Below, one piece after another: positions 33,401 through 43,925 of a stretch of 64,000 nt of DNA (the stretch's first letter is position 1; each line of letters begins with the position of its first letter). The stretch is from Mesorhabditis belari. Taxonomy: Eukaryota > Nematoda > Chromadorea > Rhabditida > Rhabditidae. The stretch spans positions 1,049,413 to 1,113,412 of the forward strand of contig CAUEEP010000753.1 in NCBI GenBank assembly GCA_958450365.1, in the 5' to 3' direction. The translations under genes were made by a program, and so were the position numbers. A model generated the notes under the pieces. It had not been told where the DNA came from and made no database searches. It worked only from the letters and a program-made list of their open reading frames with translations.

Positions 33401-36301
33401 ATATCTAATACTACTAAATAACTGTTTTTTTTTTATTTTCGGTTTTTGGGCTTTTCGGCTGGGTCGATGAGTCCTAGTGACTTCCAGAAAAGACGAATTC
33501 GATTACCGTAACCCCTTTCAGTTTGGAAAGAGCGGCTAAATGGGCCGGGTTCTCAGAGGCTCAGTCTCAGAGTCCCAGGTCCAACACAGCCCAAAGTAGA
33601 AAACAATTCCAATAATAAGTAAATAATTCCAGGTCTGGTTCCAAAACCGGCGCTCAAAGGAACGTCGCATGAAACAGTTGCGCTTCGGTGGCTATCGACC
33701 GGCAAGGAGAAGTCGTGGAGGACGAGATGATCTTGGAGACGTTTACGGGCATGGTGGGTTGCAACTTATTCAATTTTTGGGCTTCCTGGATGTCACTAGG
33801 CTGTTTAAAACCAAGAAAACTAGTGGTATTCAATGTTTATAAATTTGGGGTACTGTAGCCAAGGACGAGATGATCTTGGAGACGTTTACGGGCATGGTGG
33901 GTTGCAACTTATTCAATTTTTGAGCTTCCTGGATGTCACTAGGCTGTTTAAAACCAAGAAAACTAGTGGTATTCAATGTTTATAAATTTGGGGTACTGTA
34001 GCTAAGGACGAGATGATCTTGGAGACGTTTATGGGCATGATGGGTTGAATCTTATTCAATTTTTGGGCTTCCTGGATGTCACTAGGCTGTTTAAGATCAA
34101 GAAAGTAGTGATATTCAATGTTTATAAATTTGGGGTACTGTAGCTGATCCACTCTTTAAAAAGCCAAAAACCAAAATTTGTAGAATCTTTGAAATTTCGT
34201 TTTTAATCTCTCGTGTGACATCCAGATTTCACGAAAAAAAGCTTTTTACGGCTGTCGGCCGTTTCTTTTCGCCGTTTTTTTCAAGGGGAATTGATGAAAC
34301 CAATCGACTGCCCAATCCACCGTATGCAAATGAATGAGGCTGAAGAGGGGATGGCTTTTCGGGATGGCATGGCACTATGGAGTGCACAGGGGTCACCGGG
34401 CAAAAGAAGATCCATCTATTACCGCCTTTTTTCGATTAGCTGAAGATAAGCCTCGAAGTCTTAAGGCTTAAGGAAAACCCTGGAGCTGGAGGAAAGGGAA
34501 GCTGGATATTTTGGATTAAAGAGAATTTTGGTGGGCATCCTGGAGGGCACTTGGCAGAAAAGCTGCTTCACTTTTCTTTAAAACAGTAAAATGAACTTCA
34601 AGAAGGAGATTTTTAAGGAGTCAAAAGCGTAAGGAGGAGCGTAACTAAACCGGAGTTGTTTTAGAGAAACTGGAGCCCGTTTTCATTGAAAATCGATTTC
34701 TTTTGTTGATCCTGGATATCACTTGATAGAATTGAATCAAAATGAACGTTCGAAATGGAGATTTTTAAAAAGTCAAGTTGCGTAACTAAACCGGAGTTGT
34801 TTTAAAGAAAACTGGAGGACTTTTTCGGATAAAAAGTTATTTTTTGCTAATCCTGGGTGTCACTTGGTAGAATTAAATCAAAAGAAACTTTCAAAATCGA
34901 AATTTTGAAGAAGTCAAGTTGCGTAACTAAACCGGAGCTGTTTTAAAGAAACTGAAGCCCGTTTTCATTGAAAATCGATTTCTTTTGCTGATCCTGGATG
35001 TCACTTGATAGAATGGAATCAAAAGGAGCTTTTAAAATCGAAATTTTAAAGAAGTCAAGTTGCGCAACTAAACCGGAGCTGTTTTAAAGAAAAGTGGAGC
35101 AGCTTTCCGGATAAAAAGTTATTTTTTGTTGATTCTGGATGTCACTTGGTAGAATTGAATCAAAATGAACGTTCGAAATGGAGATTTTAAAGAAATCAAG
35201 TTGCGTAACTGAACCAGAGCTGTTTTAAAGAAGCTGGAGCCCGTTTTCAATGAAAATCGATTTCTTTTGCCGATCCTGGATGTCACTGGGTAGAATGGAA
35301 TCAAAACGAACTTTCCAAATGGAGATTTTGAAGAAGTCAAGTTGCGTAACTAAACCGGAGCTGTTTTAGAGAAAACTGGAGGACCTTTTCGGATAAAAGG
35401 TTATTTTTGGCTGATCCTGGATGTCACTTGATAGAATTGAATCAAAAGAAACTCTCAAAATCGAAATTTTAAGAAATCAAGTTGCGTAACTAAACCGGAG
35501 TTGTTTTAAAGAAAACTGGAGCGCCTTTTCACTAAAAATCAGTTTTTTTGCTGATCCTGGATATCAGGCTTGAGAATGACATCATTTTTTCCATAAAATT
35601 CTCCGTCTTTTAGATGGTGCCTTTTTCGCTGCTGCACCGATGGGCTTTTATTGTGGAGACATCTATGCGAGTGCTGGCGATCGACCGCCATTGCATCCAC
35701 CATTTCCGATTGGACCCGACGGGACACCATTGATAGTGACGCCAAGTGAGTTATTCTGTGTCCAAGCCAGGGGCCAGGGCCAGGGCCAGGGGCCAAGGCC
35801 AAGGTTCAGGGCCAGGGTCCCCTTCACAAAATTTTGAAAACAAGCCAATTTATCGATTGAAATGAATTACATGAGTTCCAGGATTCACTCTTTATTTATC
35901 GTTTTTCATTTTTAAATGGGAAATCGAGGTGAAAAGGAGTTCGACGAGAAGCTTGATACAAGATTGGGCTTATATATTGATAGATATAACATCTAGAGAT
36001 TCGAGATTTCAATTTTTGAGCATCCTGGAGCGCACAGTAGCTAATCTAATAAAAGCTTTGGGTCAAAGACTAATTAGTATATAGTACGTATGTAGGTACA
36101 TAGTACAGTACCGTACTACCATATCAAATTATCAAATTTTTAGTGACCGAGGGTGGGCTGTCCGAGTGCTCGTCGCCGACCCTGGGTGGACCCGGGGCAG
36201 GCCTGCTGGGCCCTCCAACCGGGGACTACGGTGATGACCCCCACGCTCCGTTCCGAGAGCTCCCCTCACTCTATTATGCACACAATCCACCAATTCAATA
36301 A
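24481..36301 (+). CDS. lin-11: LIM-homeodomain transcription factor, LHX1/5 (LIN-11) class, 12 exons, 394 aa
   Basis: Nuclear DNA-binding regulator. Exons: 24481-24546, 25164-25267, 25413-25488, 25841-25903, 27724-27801, 27846-27954, 31236-31300, 31597-31707, 31846-31947, 33633-33753, 35614-35745, 36144-36301; phases agree and the ORF ends in TAA. LIM1 spans residues 4-55 (starts CALC; WHQEC, CSDC), LIM2 63-118 ([23 protein letters not shown]), with the class signature DLVRRARDK between them. A Ser/Thr/Pro linker and an acidic stretch precede the homeodomain (about 211-270: [13 protein letters not shown] at its start, [12 protein letters not shown] in helix 3). The intron between VIQ and VWFQNRR is at the position usual for this class. 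[10 protein letters not shown] after the homeodomain is LIN-11-like. LIN-11 specifies vulval, uterine and neuronal fates in C. elegans (known of the family). Oddities: intron 8 has a GC donor; intron 5 is only 44 bp; introns 4, 6, 9 and 10 are inflated by repeats. Confidence 0.95.
24570..25085 (+). repeat. ~143-bp repeat, three copies, lin-11 intron 1
   Basis: GTGCGTTCCAGATTGCCT, AAAAATTTTCTTGGCTTAA and GCCGAGGTAACAATTCTG recur. An inverted word (CTGGAACGCAC, 24576) lies 141 bp before the first copy in non-repeated DNA. Confidence 0.85.
25565..25790. repeat. 16-bp AAATAAATGCAAATTT repeats and hairpin
   Basis: A/T-rich tandem units followed by their inverse (AAATTTGCATTTA), so the tract can fold. 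It is in lin-11 intron 3. Confidence 0.8.
25930..26400 (+). repeat. ~142-bp tandem array with GTGMNNTCCAG, four copies, lin-11 intron 4
   Basis: Units contain ACGATTTTGGGGCAAAATTT, TCTCGAAAATGTRCCTTCTT and GTGACTTCCAG or GTGCGATCCAG. The same family recurs in intron 6. Confidence 0.88.
26752..26815 (-). pseudogene. tRNA-like element
   Basis: Minus strand: TGGCCGAGTGGATAGTGAG, CTACCAATCC, GGTTCGATTCCGG. ATGACACCCAG about 48 bp on the A-box side. Confidence 0.62.
27210..27277 (-). pseudogene. tRNA-like element
   Basis: Copy of the 26752 element, with TTAGTGAGCTTGG in the D-arm side. Confidence 0.62.
28050..28800 (+). repeat. Same ~142-bp family, six copies, lin-11 intron 6
   Basis: GTGACATCCAG, GTGCGATCCAG, GTGACTTCCAG and GTGCCATCCAG occur in successive units at 139-145 bp. 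The three middle bases of the word vary while the ends do not. Confidence 0.88.
28850..29200. other. Low-repeat part of lin-11 intron 6
   Basis: Nothing coding. Short CCAGATC/TCCAGGT-type repeats at 28860-28930, otherwise apparently single copy. Position inside a large intron of a developmental regulator makes enhancer content possible, without direct support. Confidence 0.35.
29205..29755 (+). repeat. ~143-bp tandem array, four copies, lin-11 intron 6
   Basis: CCCGTGACTTCCAGRATAAA, GATTTTGACATTGTTCATTR and ACATTAGAAACAARTCAATT recur. Confidence 0.88.
30010..31200 (+). repeat. Inverted copies of the 26.7-kb tRNA-like unit, three copies
   Basis: Plus-strand tRNA-like elements at 30316-30378, 30765-30806 (5' half only) and 31056-31132. 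The CTGGGTGTCAT or CTGGAAGTCAC word precedes each by about 47-55 bp. Confidence 0.82.
31056..31132 (+). pseudogene. tRNA-like element with G-rich insertion
   Basis: TGGCCGAGTGGTTAGTGAGC and GCTGGTTCGATCCCGG, separated by an added run of G and A. Acceptor stem unpaired. Confidence 0.6.
32150..32625 (+). repeat. ~130-144-bp array with CTGGATGTCACTTG, lin-11 intron 9
   Basis: Units contain GATCCTGGATGTCACTTGAT, GAATCAAAATGAAC and AAGTTGCGTAACTAAACCGG. The family resumes in intron 10. Confidence 0.85.
32958..33003 (+). repeat. (ACAG)n microsatellite
   Basis: GACAGACAGACAGACATACATACAGACAG-type run between CTGGAGCGCAC and GTGCACTCCAG, in lin-11 intron 9. Confidence 0.9.
33713..34150 (+). repeat. 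~148-bp repeat carrying the 3' end of lin-11 exon 10 and its donor
   Basis: The last ~37 bases of the exon (GGACGAGATGATCTTGGAGA…GGGCATG) plus GTGGGTTG, CTGGATGTCAC and TTTGGGGTACTGTAGC are present three times; the first copy is the real exon end at 33753. Confidence 0.92.
34530..35575 (+). repeat. Same family, about eight units, lin-11 intron 10
   Basis: CTGGATGTCAC near 34996, 35147, 35278 and 35418, with CTGGATATCAC and CTGGGTGTCAC variants. The array ends about 35 bp before the exon at 35614. Confidence 0.85.
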
Positions 36302-36654
36302 TTCTCAATCACTCGTGTGACATCCATAACCATCAAATTTTTCGTCTTTGTCTTATTCTCGACCCTTTCTCGTCATTAATTCAACCAGTCCTAAAACTCG
36401 TTCAAGTGATTTTTTATTTTTTGTTTTTTCGATGTTTTCTCGTTTTCTAAATGTCCAGTGCGTTCCAGATCTAAAGATTTTCGCAAAATTTTCTCAAATT
36501 TTCGATTTTAGAAAGCTACAAACAGTCCAGTGTCCGAATTTTTTGCGATGTCGCATTTATTTCACTTGATTTTAACGATTGAATTTTGATTTTCGCAAAT
36601 TTTCTCATTCTGGCACTCATCAAAACTTTATCTTCGACCAAAGATGCGAATTCG

Positions 36655-36840
36655 TGAATGCAAATTTGTTGCAATTTAAATGCAAATTTAATGCAATTTA
36701 AATGCAAATTTCATTCAATTTAAATCCTAATTTGATTCAATTTAAATGCAAATTTGATCAATTTAAATGCAAATTTGATGCAAATTTAAATGCAAATTTG
36801 ACGCAGTTTAAATGCAAATTTTGTTGATATTCAAATTTCT
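36655..36840. repeat. A/T-rich ATGCAAATTT tandem repeats
   Basis: About ten units of TTTAAATGCAAATTTGAT-like sequence downstream of lin-11. ATGCAAAT is also an octamer word, but here it is simply the repeat unit. Confidence 0.8.
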
Positions 36841-37139
36841 AGTATCTATTCCAGTCACTCCAATTTCAAGATATTCAGTCAATTCCTCCATTCTCGGGCC
36901 ATGTGATATCCAGATCGAAGCCTAAGCTTTAAAAAAAGACATAATCCCAATTTACATATTTGACAAAATCGTTGCATATCGTTTCGCTGTACTTGCCAAT
37001 TTTTTTTTTATTGAAATCAACGAATGATAAAGCTTTATTTCATCGAAGTGACATCCAGAACCAACAAAAATTTGCAAAATTTGGTTTTTAGAGCCACTAG
37101 AGACGATTTTTTGACGAGATCGAGTTGCGAACTCAATCT

Positions 37140-37545
37140 CGTCGAAAAATGCGTCTATACGGCGTCTATACGGCGTCTATACGGCCGGGGCGTATATAAG
37201 GCGGCCGCATCTGTTCAAGGCGGCCGGGCGTATATAAGGCGATCGCACGTATATAAGGCAGCCGAGCGTATATAGGGCGGCCGGGCATATATAAGGCGGC
37301 CGAGCGTATATAAGGCTCCGCGTATGTAAGGCCGGCGTCTATACGGCCGGGGCGTATATAAGGCGGCCGCGTCTGTTTAAGGCGGCCGGGCGTATATAAG
37401 GCAGCCGAGCGTATATAAGGCAGCCGAGCGTATATAAGCGGCCGGGCGTATATAAGGCAGCCGAGCGTATATAAGGCAGCCGAGCGTATATAAAGCGGCC
37501 GGGCGTATATAAGGCGACCGTGTATATAAGGTGGTGCGTAGATTG
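37140..37545. repeat. 17-18-bp GC/TATA array (GCGTATATAAGGCGGCCG), left
   Basis: About 20 units mixing CGGCCGGGCGTATATAAGG and CAGCCGAGCGTATATAAGG. Every unit has a TATATAAG box in the same direction. It forms several spurious long ORFs. Confidence 0.95.
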
Positions 37546-38279
37546 CCATAGCAAAACAGGGCACATCCAGACAAATTCACGGTAGAGCTGAACAGATTTT
37601 GGGGGGCTAAAGTTCTTGAAAGTTCAGAATGATAAAGCTTTATTTAATCGAAGTGACCTCCAGAAACTACAAAAATTACGAAATTATCAATTGTAGAAGC
37701 ACTAGAAAAGAGTTTTTGTGGATGAGAACGAGTTCTCAGCTCTGGTACCTCTTCCAGTCACTCCCATTTCAAGATATTTAGTCAATCTCTCCATTCTCGG
37801 GCCATGTGATATCCAGATCGAAGCCTAAGCTTTAAAAAAAGACATAATCCCAATTTACATATTAGCCAAAATCGTTGCATATCGTTTCGCTGTACTTGCC
37901 AATTTTTTTTTATTGAAATCAATTAATTATAAAGCTTTATTTCATCGAATTGACATCCAGAACCAACAAAAATTTGCAAAATTTGATTTTTAAAGCCACT
38001 AGAGAAGAGTTTTGGAGGAGATCGAGTTCTCAATTGATTCTCCAAGAAAATGGTGTAAATTTAAAAAAATAGTCAACTTTTCTCGTAAACTGGAACGCAT
38101 TTTAGGTATAGGACTGGTCCTTTGGGTATTCGCATCAAATTCCCATCTGTCACCAACGTTTAATTCAAGGTGTCATCTAGAGGAGACAAGAGAGGTCAAA
38201 AATTTGCATTCATCAACAGGTTGTCGTTTTTTTTGATGGGAATTGACTGAATGAAGCTTAAATTAAGGGAAAAGAGCTC

Positions 38280-38328
38280 TAGATGAAAGAAAGAAAGAAA
38301 GGAAGAAAGGAAGAAAGCAAGAAAAAAT
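38280..38328 (+). repeat. (GAAA)n/(GGAA)n purine tract
   Basis: GAAAGAAAGAAAGAAAGGAA-type run, with no coding support. Confidence 0.85.
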
Positions 38329-38333
38329 TGTAG

Positions 38334-39375
38334 ATACCTTCAAAACCAAGAAGGTAATTCTTAGCCAGGTCCAACTGTCCAAGCCAGGTCCAACCAGATC
38401 CTATGTTGGGGATCTAACCTCGAGTTCCCAAGGTCTTTGTGCCTAAATTTAAAAACTAGAAGAACAGAGCCACATCGTACTTGCGAGTTTGTCTGAACTC
38501 CACATCGTTATTGCGAATTTGTCTGAACTCTGAACTTTGTCTGAACTTAAACGCTTTAAAGCGTGATCCAGCTCGAAATCTCTTGCCTTTATAATAACCC
38601 AACTAGTCCTTTCAGTAACCCAACTAGTCCAAAAGACACTTTCGATCAACGCTGTCGATCAAAAACTCATCGACAATCTGGTTTTAAGCATGGACAACGA
38701 GTTCGGGAGGCTCAATTGATTGTTGATCTGTTCAGGAGGTCCAACTGATTTGTTCGGGAAGTCCAACTGATCTGTTCAGGAGGTCCAACTGATCTGTTTG
38801 GGAGGTCCAACTGATCTGTTCAAGAGATCCAACTGATCTGTTCAAGGGGTCCAACTGATCTGTTCAAGAGGTCCAACTGATCTGTTCAAGAGGTCCAACT
38901 GATCTGTTCAGGAGGTCCAACTGATCTGTTCAAGAGGTCCAACTGATCTGTTCAAGAGGTCCAACTGATCTGTTCAAGAGGTCCAACTGATCTGTTCAGG
39001 AGGTCCAACTGATCTGTTCAAGAGGTCCAACTGATCTGTTCAAGAGGTCCAACTGATCTGTTCAAAAGGTCCAACTGATCTGTTCAGGAGGTCTAACTGA
39101 TCTGTTCAAGAGGTCCAACTGATCTGTTCAAGAGGTCCAATTGATCTGTTCCAATTGATCTGTTCAAGAGGCCCAATTGGTTATAGATCTGTTCAAGAGG
39201 TCCAATTGATCATTGATCTGTTTGGGAGGCTCTTATTCAGAATTGATTATTCATTTGCTATTTGGAAAGCTTAGTTTACTTGTTTTGCCTTTTAAGGAAT
39301 CAGCTTCTCGATAAAGAAAAAGGGATGATCGAAGCAATGAATCAAGTTGAGGACAGCTATCGGCTACAGCTTTAA
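38334..39375 (+). CDS. Possible 3' part of a small coiled-coil gene (low confidence)
   Basis: Three pieces can be joined in phase: 38334-38353, 38616-38680 and 39304-39375, ending in TAA. They encode a Gln/Leu-rich helical stretch (…YLQNQEV, TQLVQKTL, LLDKEKGM, MNQVEDSYRLQL). Each piece has usable AG and GT borders. No start exon is visible, because upstream DNA is repeat, and a 20-bp tandem array fills the second intron. It lies in the near-unique centre of the large inverted repeat. It may be a real short gene, a pseudogene remnant or chance. Confidence 0.25.
38700..39240 (+). repeat. 20-bp tandem repeat AGGTCCAACTGATCTGTTCA, about 24 copies
   Basis: Edge copies (GGGAGGCTCAATTGATTGTT at the left, GGGAGGCTCTTATTCAGAAT at the right) are diverged. 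It may have grown from the sequence following the possible exon at 38616-38680. Confidence 0.95.
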
Positions 39376-40000
39376 ATTGGCCGTCCACAGCAATTGATCG
39401 ATGGAGTCAAAATTGTTTTGAATGTAATTCTTAGGCCAGGCTAGATCAGCTTAGCTTCTGATTTGGCTTTGCTGGGCTACAAGAGTTCCTAAACCCGCTA
39501 GCAGACATCCTCTCAGTTTTAGCCTGGCCTACCTCTCGGCCTGCCTACCTATCCAGCCTTAAAACCAAATCCAGCTAACAAATAAGCTGATCCAACTTTT
39601 CTAAACATCTCCTTTCCAATTTCTAGCCATGAAAGAAACCCCGAAATTTACAGATCGGCTCAAGGGCAGCTGGATGGACTTTAGGATAAAAAACGAGTGA
39701 TCAATTCAATACTGGATCCCTTTTTTAAGCCTCGATCCCTATCCAGCTATCTCTTTGATCCATCTTGTACCCTTTCTCTTCACCTTTCCCCTCCCCTCAA
39801 TCGCCTCTTTTCATGTAAATCCACCGCCCGACCCTTCTCTTCGCCTCTTCGCCTCTTCCCCCCCACTTATTTGCATATTTGGGCAATAGATTCCACTTTT
39901 TTTCTCAATTTTTGGCGGATCTGGATGTCAGAGAAGGGAATAAAAAGATTTTTAAGAAAATAAATGAATTTTAGAAAAAAATATTTTGGATCTATTGGGT
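39376..40000. other. Centre of inverted repeat, no supported gene
   Basis: A short frame at 39627-39699 (starts MKETPKFT) follows an acceptor-like tttctag but is only 23 codons. The remainder is C/T-rich with CTGGATGTCAG at 39920. Confidence 0.4.
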
Positions 40001-40005
40001 TGATG

Positions 40006-40676
40006 GAAAATTTCGATTTTTTGGGAGAATACATTTGTCCAATTTAGACCTTTTATAGCTCATCCTAAAGCTGAATTCAAGACGGATCGATTGGTAAAAA
40101 CCGTTTTGAGATATCTCTTTTCTAAAAGTTTTTACAGCTATTTTAGTAAAGGGCGGCAGAGCCAAAAAAGCCAAAAAATGGCTGTTTTCACGTTTCGTTA
40201 GTTTTCCGTGCAGAAAACCTAGGCTAAAAACATGTGTTTCGTGATCAGCGTCCAAAATAACCCCTAGACACGCATTTTCACGAGAAAAAAACGAAGGAAA
40301 ATCGCGAAAATCCGGCGGAAAGGCTATTGATCTGAGGGTCGCTGGTTCGACTCCCACCGGTGACAATATTTTTCAAAAATTTTTTGCTAACATTCTGAAA
40401 ATGCGTGTCTAGGGGTTATTTTGGACGCTGATCACGAAAAACAGGTTTTTAGCCTAGGTTTTCTGCACGGAAAACTAACGAAACGTGAAAACAGCCATTT
40501 TTTGGCACTTTTTGGCGCCGCCATTTACTAAAATAGCTGTAAAAACTTTTAGAAAAGAGATATCTCAAAACGCTTTTTACCAATCGATCCGTCTTGAATT
40601 CAGCTTTAAGATGAGCTATAAAAGGTCTAAATTCGACAAATTTAAGGTACTCTCCCAAAAAATCTAAAATCTTCCT
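40006..40676. repeat. Foldback element, ~275-bp arms, tRNA-like segment in loop
   Basis: Arms 40006-40280 and 40396-40676 are near-perfect reverse complements (for example CCCCTAGACACGCATTTTCA against its inverse). The ~115-bp loop holds GGTCGCTGGTTCGACTCCC (40335-40354), a B-box-bearing tRNA-like 3' half. Confidence 0.93.
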
Positions 40677-40679
40677 CTT

Positions 40680-40990
40680 GATGACCAATTACCAGCTGAG
40701 AGCCATTAAGAATGGGGTAAAGAGGTCAATATTGTGATTAGGCTGAGGGTTGGGGTTTGGGGTTTGGTTGGGGCTGGGCCTGGGCCCTCAATTCCCCTAT
40801 AATCGCCTCCGAAACGGTGCTCAAGGTACTTAGCGCCCGCGTTGCGCAATATTGGACGACTTTTCGATCGTTGAATGGGCTCTGGCAGCTGCGATTTTTG
40901 ATTATTAGAGGAATTAGGGGAAAGTCGAGAGTTTAGCAGTTCATGGACGATCTAAACAACTCAACAAATGAATATTTTAAGGCTTCTACA
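40680..40990. other. Unassigned conserved-looking stretch
   Basis: 40,800-40,905 is GC-richer than its surroundings and open in a plus frame (ETVLKVLSARVAQYW, LNGLWQL). A minus-strand exon with good borders (ctgcc at 40890 down to gctaa at 40833; LPEPIQRSKSRPIL) is equally possible. No partner exons were found, so I leave it unassigned. Confidence 0.3.
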
Positions 40991-41584
40991 TTTTAAACTA
41001 ATACAAATACCTAAAAGACCAATTCTATACCTAAAATGCGTTCCAGATTACGGGAAAAGTTGACTATTTTTTAAAATTTACACCATTTTCTTGGAGAATC
41101 AGTTGAGAACTCGATCTCCTCCAAAACTCTTCTCTAGTGGCTCTAAAAACCAAATTTTGCAAATTTTTGTTGGTTCTGGATGTCACTTCGATGAAATAAA
41201 GCTTTATAATTAATTGATTTCAATAAAAAAAAATTGGCAAGTACAGCGAAACGATATGCAACGATTTTGGCTAATATGTAAATTGGGATTATGTCTTTTT
41301 TTAAAGCTTAGGCTTCGATCTGGATATCACATGGCCCGAGAATGGAGAAATTGACTGAATATCTTGAAATGGGAGTGACTGGAAGAGGTACCAGAGCTGA
41401 GAACTCGTTCTCATCCACAAAAACTCTTTTCTAGTGCTTCTACAATTGATAATTTCGTAATTTTTGTAGTTTCTGGAGGTCACTTCGATTAAATAAAGCT
41501 TTATCATTCTGAACTTTCAAGAACTTTATCCTCCTAAATCTGTTCAGCTCTACCGTGACTTTGTCTGGATGTGCCCTGTTTTGT

Positions 41585-42330
41585 TAATCTACGAACCACC
41601 TTATATACGCGGTCGCCTTATATACACGGGGCCACCTTATATACGCCCGGCCGCCTTATATACGCCCCGGCCGTATAGACGCCGGCCTTACATACGCGGA
41701 GCCTTATATACGAGCATCCTAAATCTGTTCAGCTCTACCGTGAATTTGTCTGGATGTGCCCTGTTTTGCTAAGGGTAACCGACGCACCACCTTATATACG
41801 CGGTCGCCTTATATACGCTTGGTCGCTTTATATAAGCTTGGTCGCTTTATATACGGGGTCGCCTTATATACGCTTGGCCGCTTTATATACGGGGTCGCCT
41901 TATATACGCTTGGCCGCTTTATATACGGGGTCGCCTTATATACGGGGTCGCCTTATATACGCTTGGCCGCTTTATATACGGGGTCGCCTTATATACGGGG
42001 TCGCCTTATATACGCTTGGCCGCTTTATATACGGGGTCGCCTTATATACGCTTGGCCGCTTTATATACGGGGTCGCCTTATATACGGGGTCGCCTTATAT
42101 ACGCTTGGCCGCTTTATATACGGGGTCGCCTTATATACGCTTGGCCGCTTTATATAAGCTTGGTCGCTTTATATACACGTTCGCCTTATATACACGTTCG
42201 CCTTATATACACGTTCGCCTTATATACGCTTGGCCGCTTTATATACGCCCACCGCTTTATATACGCGCCGGTCGTATATAGACGCCGGCCTTATATACGC
42301 GGGCCTTATATACGCGCCTCCTAAATCTGT
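41585..42330. repeat. 17-18-bp GC/TATA array, right, inverted
   Basis: Reverse orientation units (CGCCTTATATACGCTTGGCC, CGCTTTATATACGGGGT), about 40 in two sub-arrays. The 36-bp higher-order structure differs from the left array, so each has expanded separately. Confidence 0.95.
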
Positions 42331-42334
42331 TCAG

Positions 42335-43015
42335 CTCTACCGGAAATTTGTCTGGATTCGCGCCTGTTTTTGCATGATAGTCTGTTCCGTTAGTTTTGTC
42401 TGTTTTGGCATGATAGTCTGTTCCGTTAGTAGTCTGGCTGGGCCAAGTAGCCCGGCCTCACATTTTTACTAATCATTTGCTTTTCGTAAAGTAACAAAAC
42501 GAAGTTTATTGCCGAAATTGGTGCATAAAATTAGAAAAGAAAAAACAGAAAAAAAACAGAAAAATACAAAGAGATTGGTGCATAAAAATATAAAAATCGG
42601 AAAAAAAAAGGAAAAAGACCCTGTCTACAAAGTGAGCTTTTTGCTAAAGTCTTTTCTAAAGTTTGGCAACTCAACAACTCAATGAGAACAAAGAAACACA
42701 AAGAGATTTGTCTTTGGAATGGATTTCGATAAGAATTAGAGATAAGATATATAAGAATATTAAAGAAAAAAAAGACATTAAGAAAAAAGATATTTAGGGT
42801 AATGATTGTGTCAAATACTACAAATACAAAGATTTTATCAGAGATTTAACTAGTAAAAGAGTGCTGTAGCAATCCTAGAGCCATATCTGGATAAAGCTTT
42901 TCTCCTGGATTCAATTTAGATTCAATAGGGGTACTGCAGTTTTGATGAATTCCTGTAAAATACTGAATCCTGGATATTGTATGCTTTAAAAGAGTACCTT
43001 ACCGTAAAATTGTTG
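42335..43015. other. Right arm spacer, no gene seen
   Basis: A duplicated GCATGATAGTCTGTTCCGTT (42374 and 42408) and A-rich sequence. Nothing coding. Confidence 0.5.
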
Positions 43016-43019
43016 AAAT

Positions 43020-43925
43020 TTTGAGAAAATCTTTAGATCTGGAGCGCACTGGACATTTAGGAAACGAGAAAACATGAAAATGGCAAAAAATAAAAAATTA
43101 GTCGGACGAGTTTCAGGACTGGTGGAATTAATGACGGAAAAGGGTCGAGAATAAAACAAAGACGAAAAATTTGATGGTTATGGATGTCACACGAATGATT
43201 GAGAGTTATTGAATGGGTGGATTGTGTGAAATAAATACGACATCGCAAAAAATCCGGAGATTGGGCTTTGGTAGTTTTCTAAAATCGAAAATTTGAGAAA
43301 ATTTTGAGAAAATCTTTACATCTGGAGCGCACTAGACATTTAGGAAACGAGAAAAATGAAAATGGCAAAAAAGAAAAAATTAGTCGGACGAGTTTTAGGA
43401 CTGGTGGAATTTATGACGGGAAAGGGTCGAGAATAAGACAAAGACAAAAAATTTGATGGTTATGGATGTCACACGGATGATTGGGAGCTAGTGAATTGGT
43501 GGATTATGTGAAATAGGTGCGACATGGCAAAACATTCAGAGACTGGGCTTTTGTAGATTTCAAAAATCTTAAAATTTTAGAAAATTTTAAGAAAATCTTT
43601 AGATCTGGAGCGCACTAGACATTTAGGAAATGAGAAAAAATGAAAATGGCAAAAAATAAAAAATCATTTGGACGAGTTTTAGGACTGATGGAATTAGTGA
43701 CGGGAAATGGTCGAGAATAAAACAAAGACAAAAAATTTGATGGTTATGGGTGTCACACGGATGATTGAGACCAAAGAGATAAAGAACAAAGAGAAACAAC
43801 AAAAAATAAAAAATTAGTCGGACGAGTTTCAGGACTGGTGGAATTAATGACGGGTAAGGGTCGAGAATAAGACAAAGACAAAAAAATTTGATGGTTATGG
43901 GTGTCACACGGATGATTGAGAGCCT
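43020..43925 (-). repeat. ~141-bp array, six units, inverse of 36.3-kb sequence
   Basis: ATCTGGAGCGCACTRGACAT and GGTTATGGRTGTCACACG alternate at 140-154 bp. On the other side of the inverted repeat the same pair occurs only once, just after lin-11. Confidence 0.88.

Noticed and set aside
40800..40905. Single exon or small structured RNA
   Set aside because: Open on plus, exon-like on minus, no partner exons and no match to a known snRNA that I could make.
37166..42324. Tyr/Arg/Ile-rich ORFs over the TATATAAG arrays
   Set aside because: Pure translations of the 17-18-bp array in several frames.
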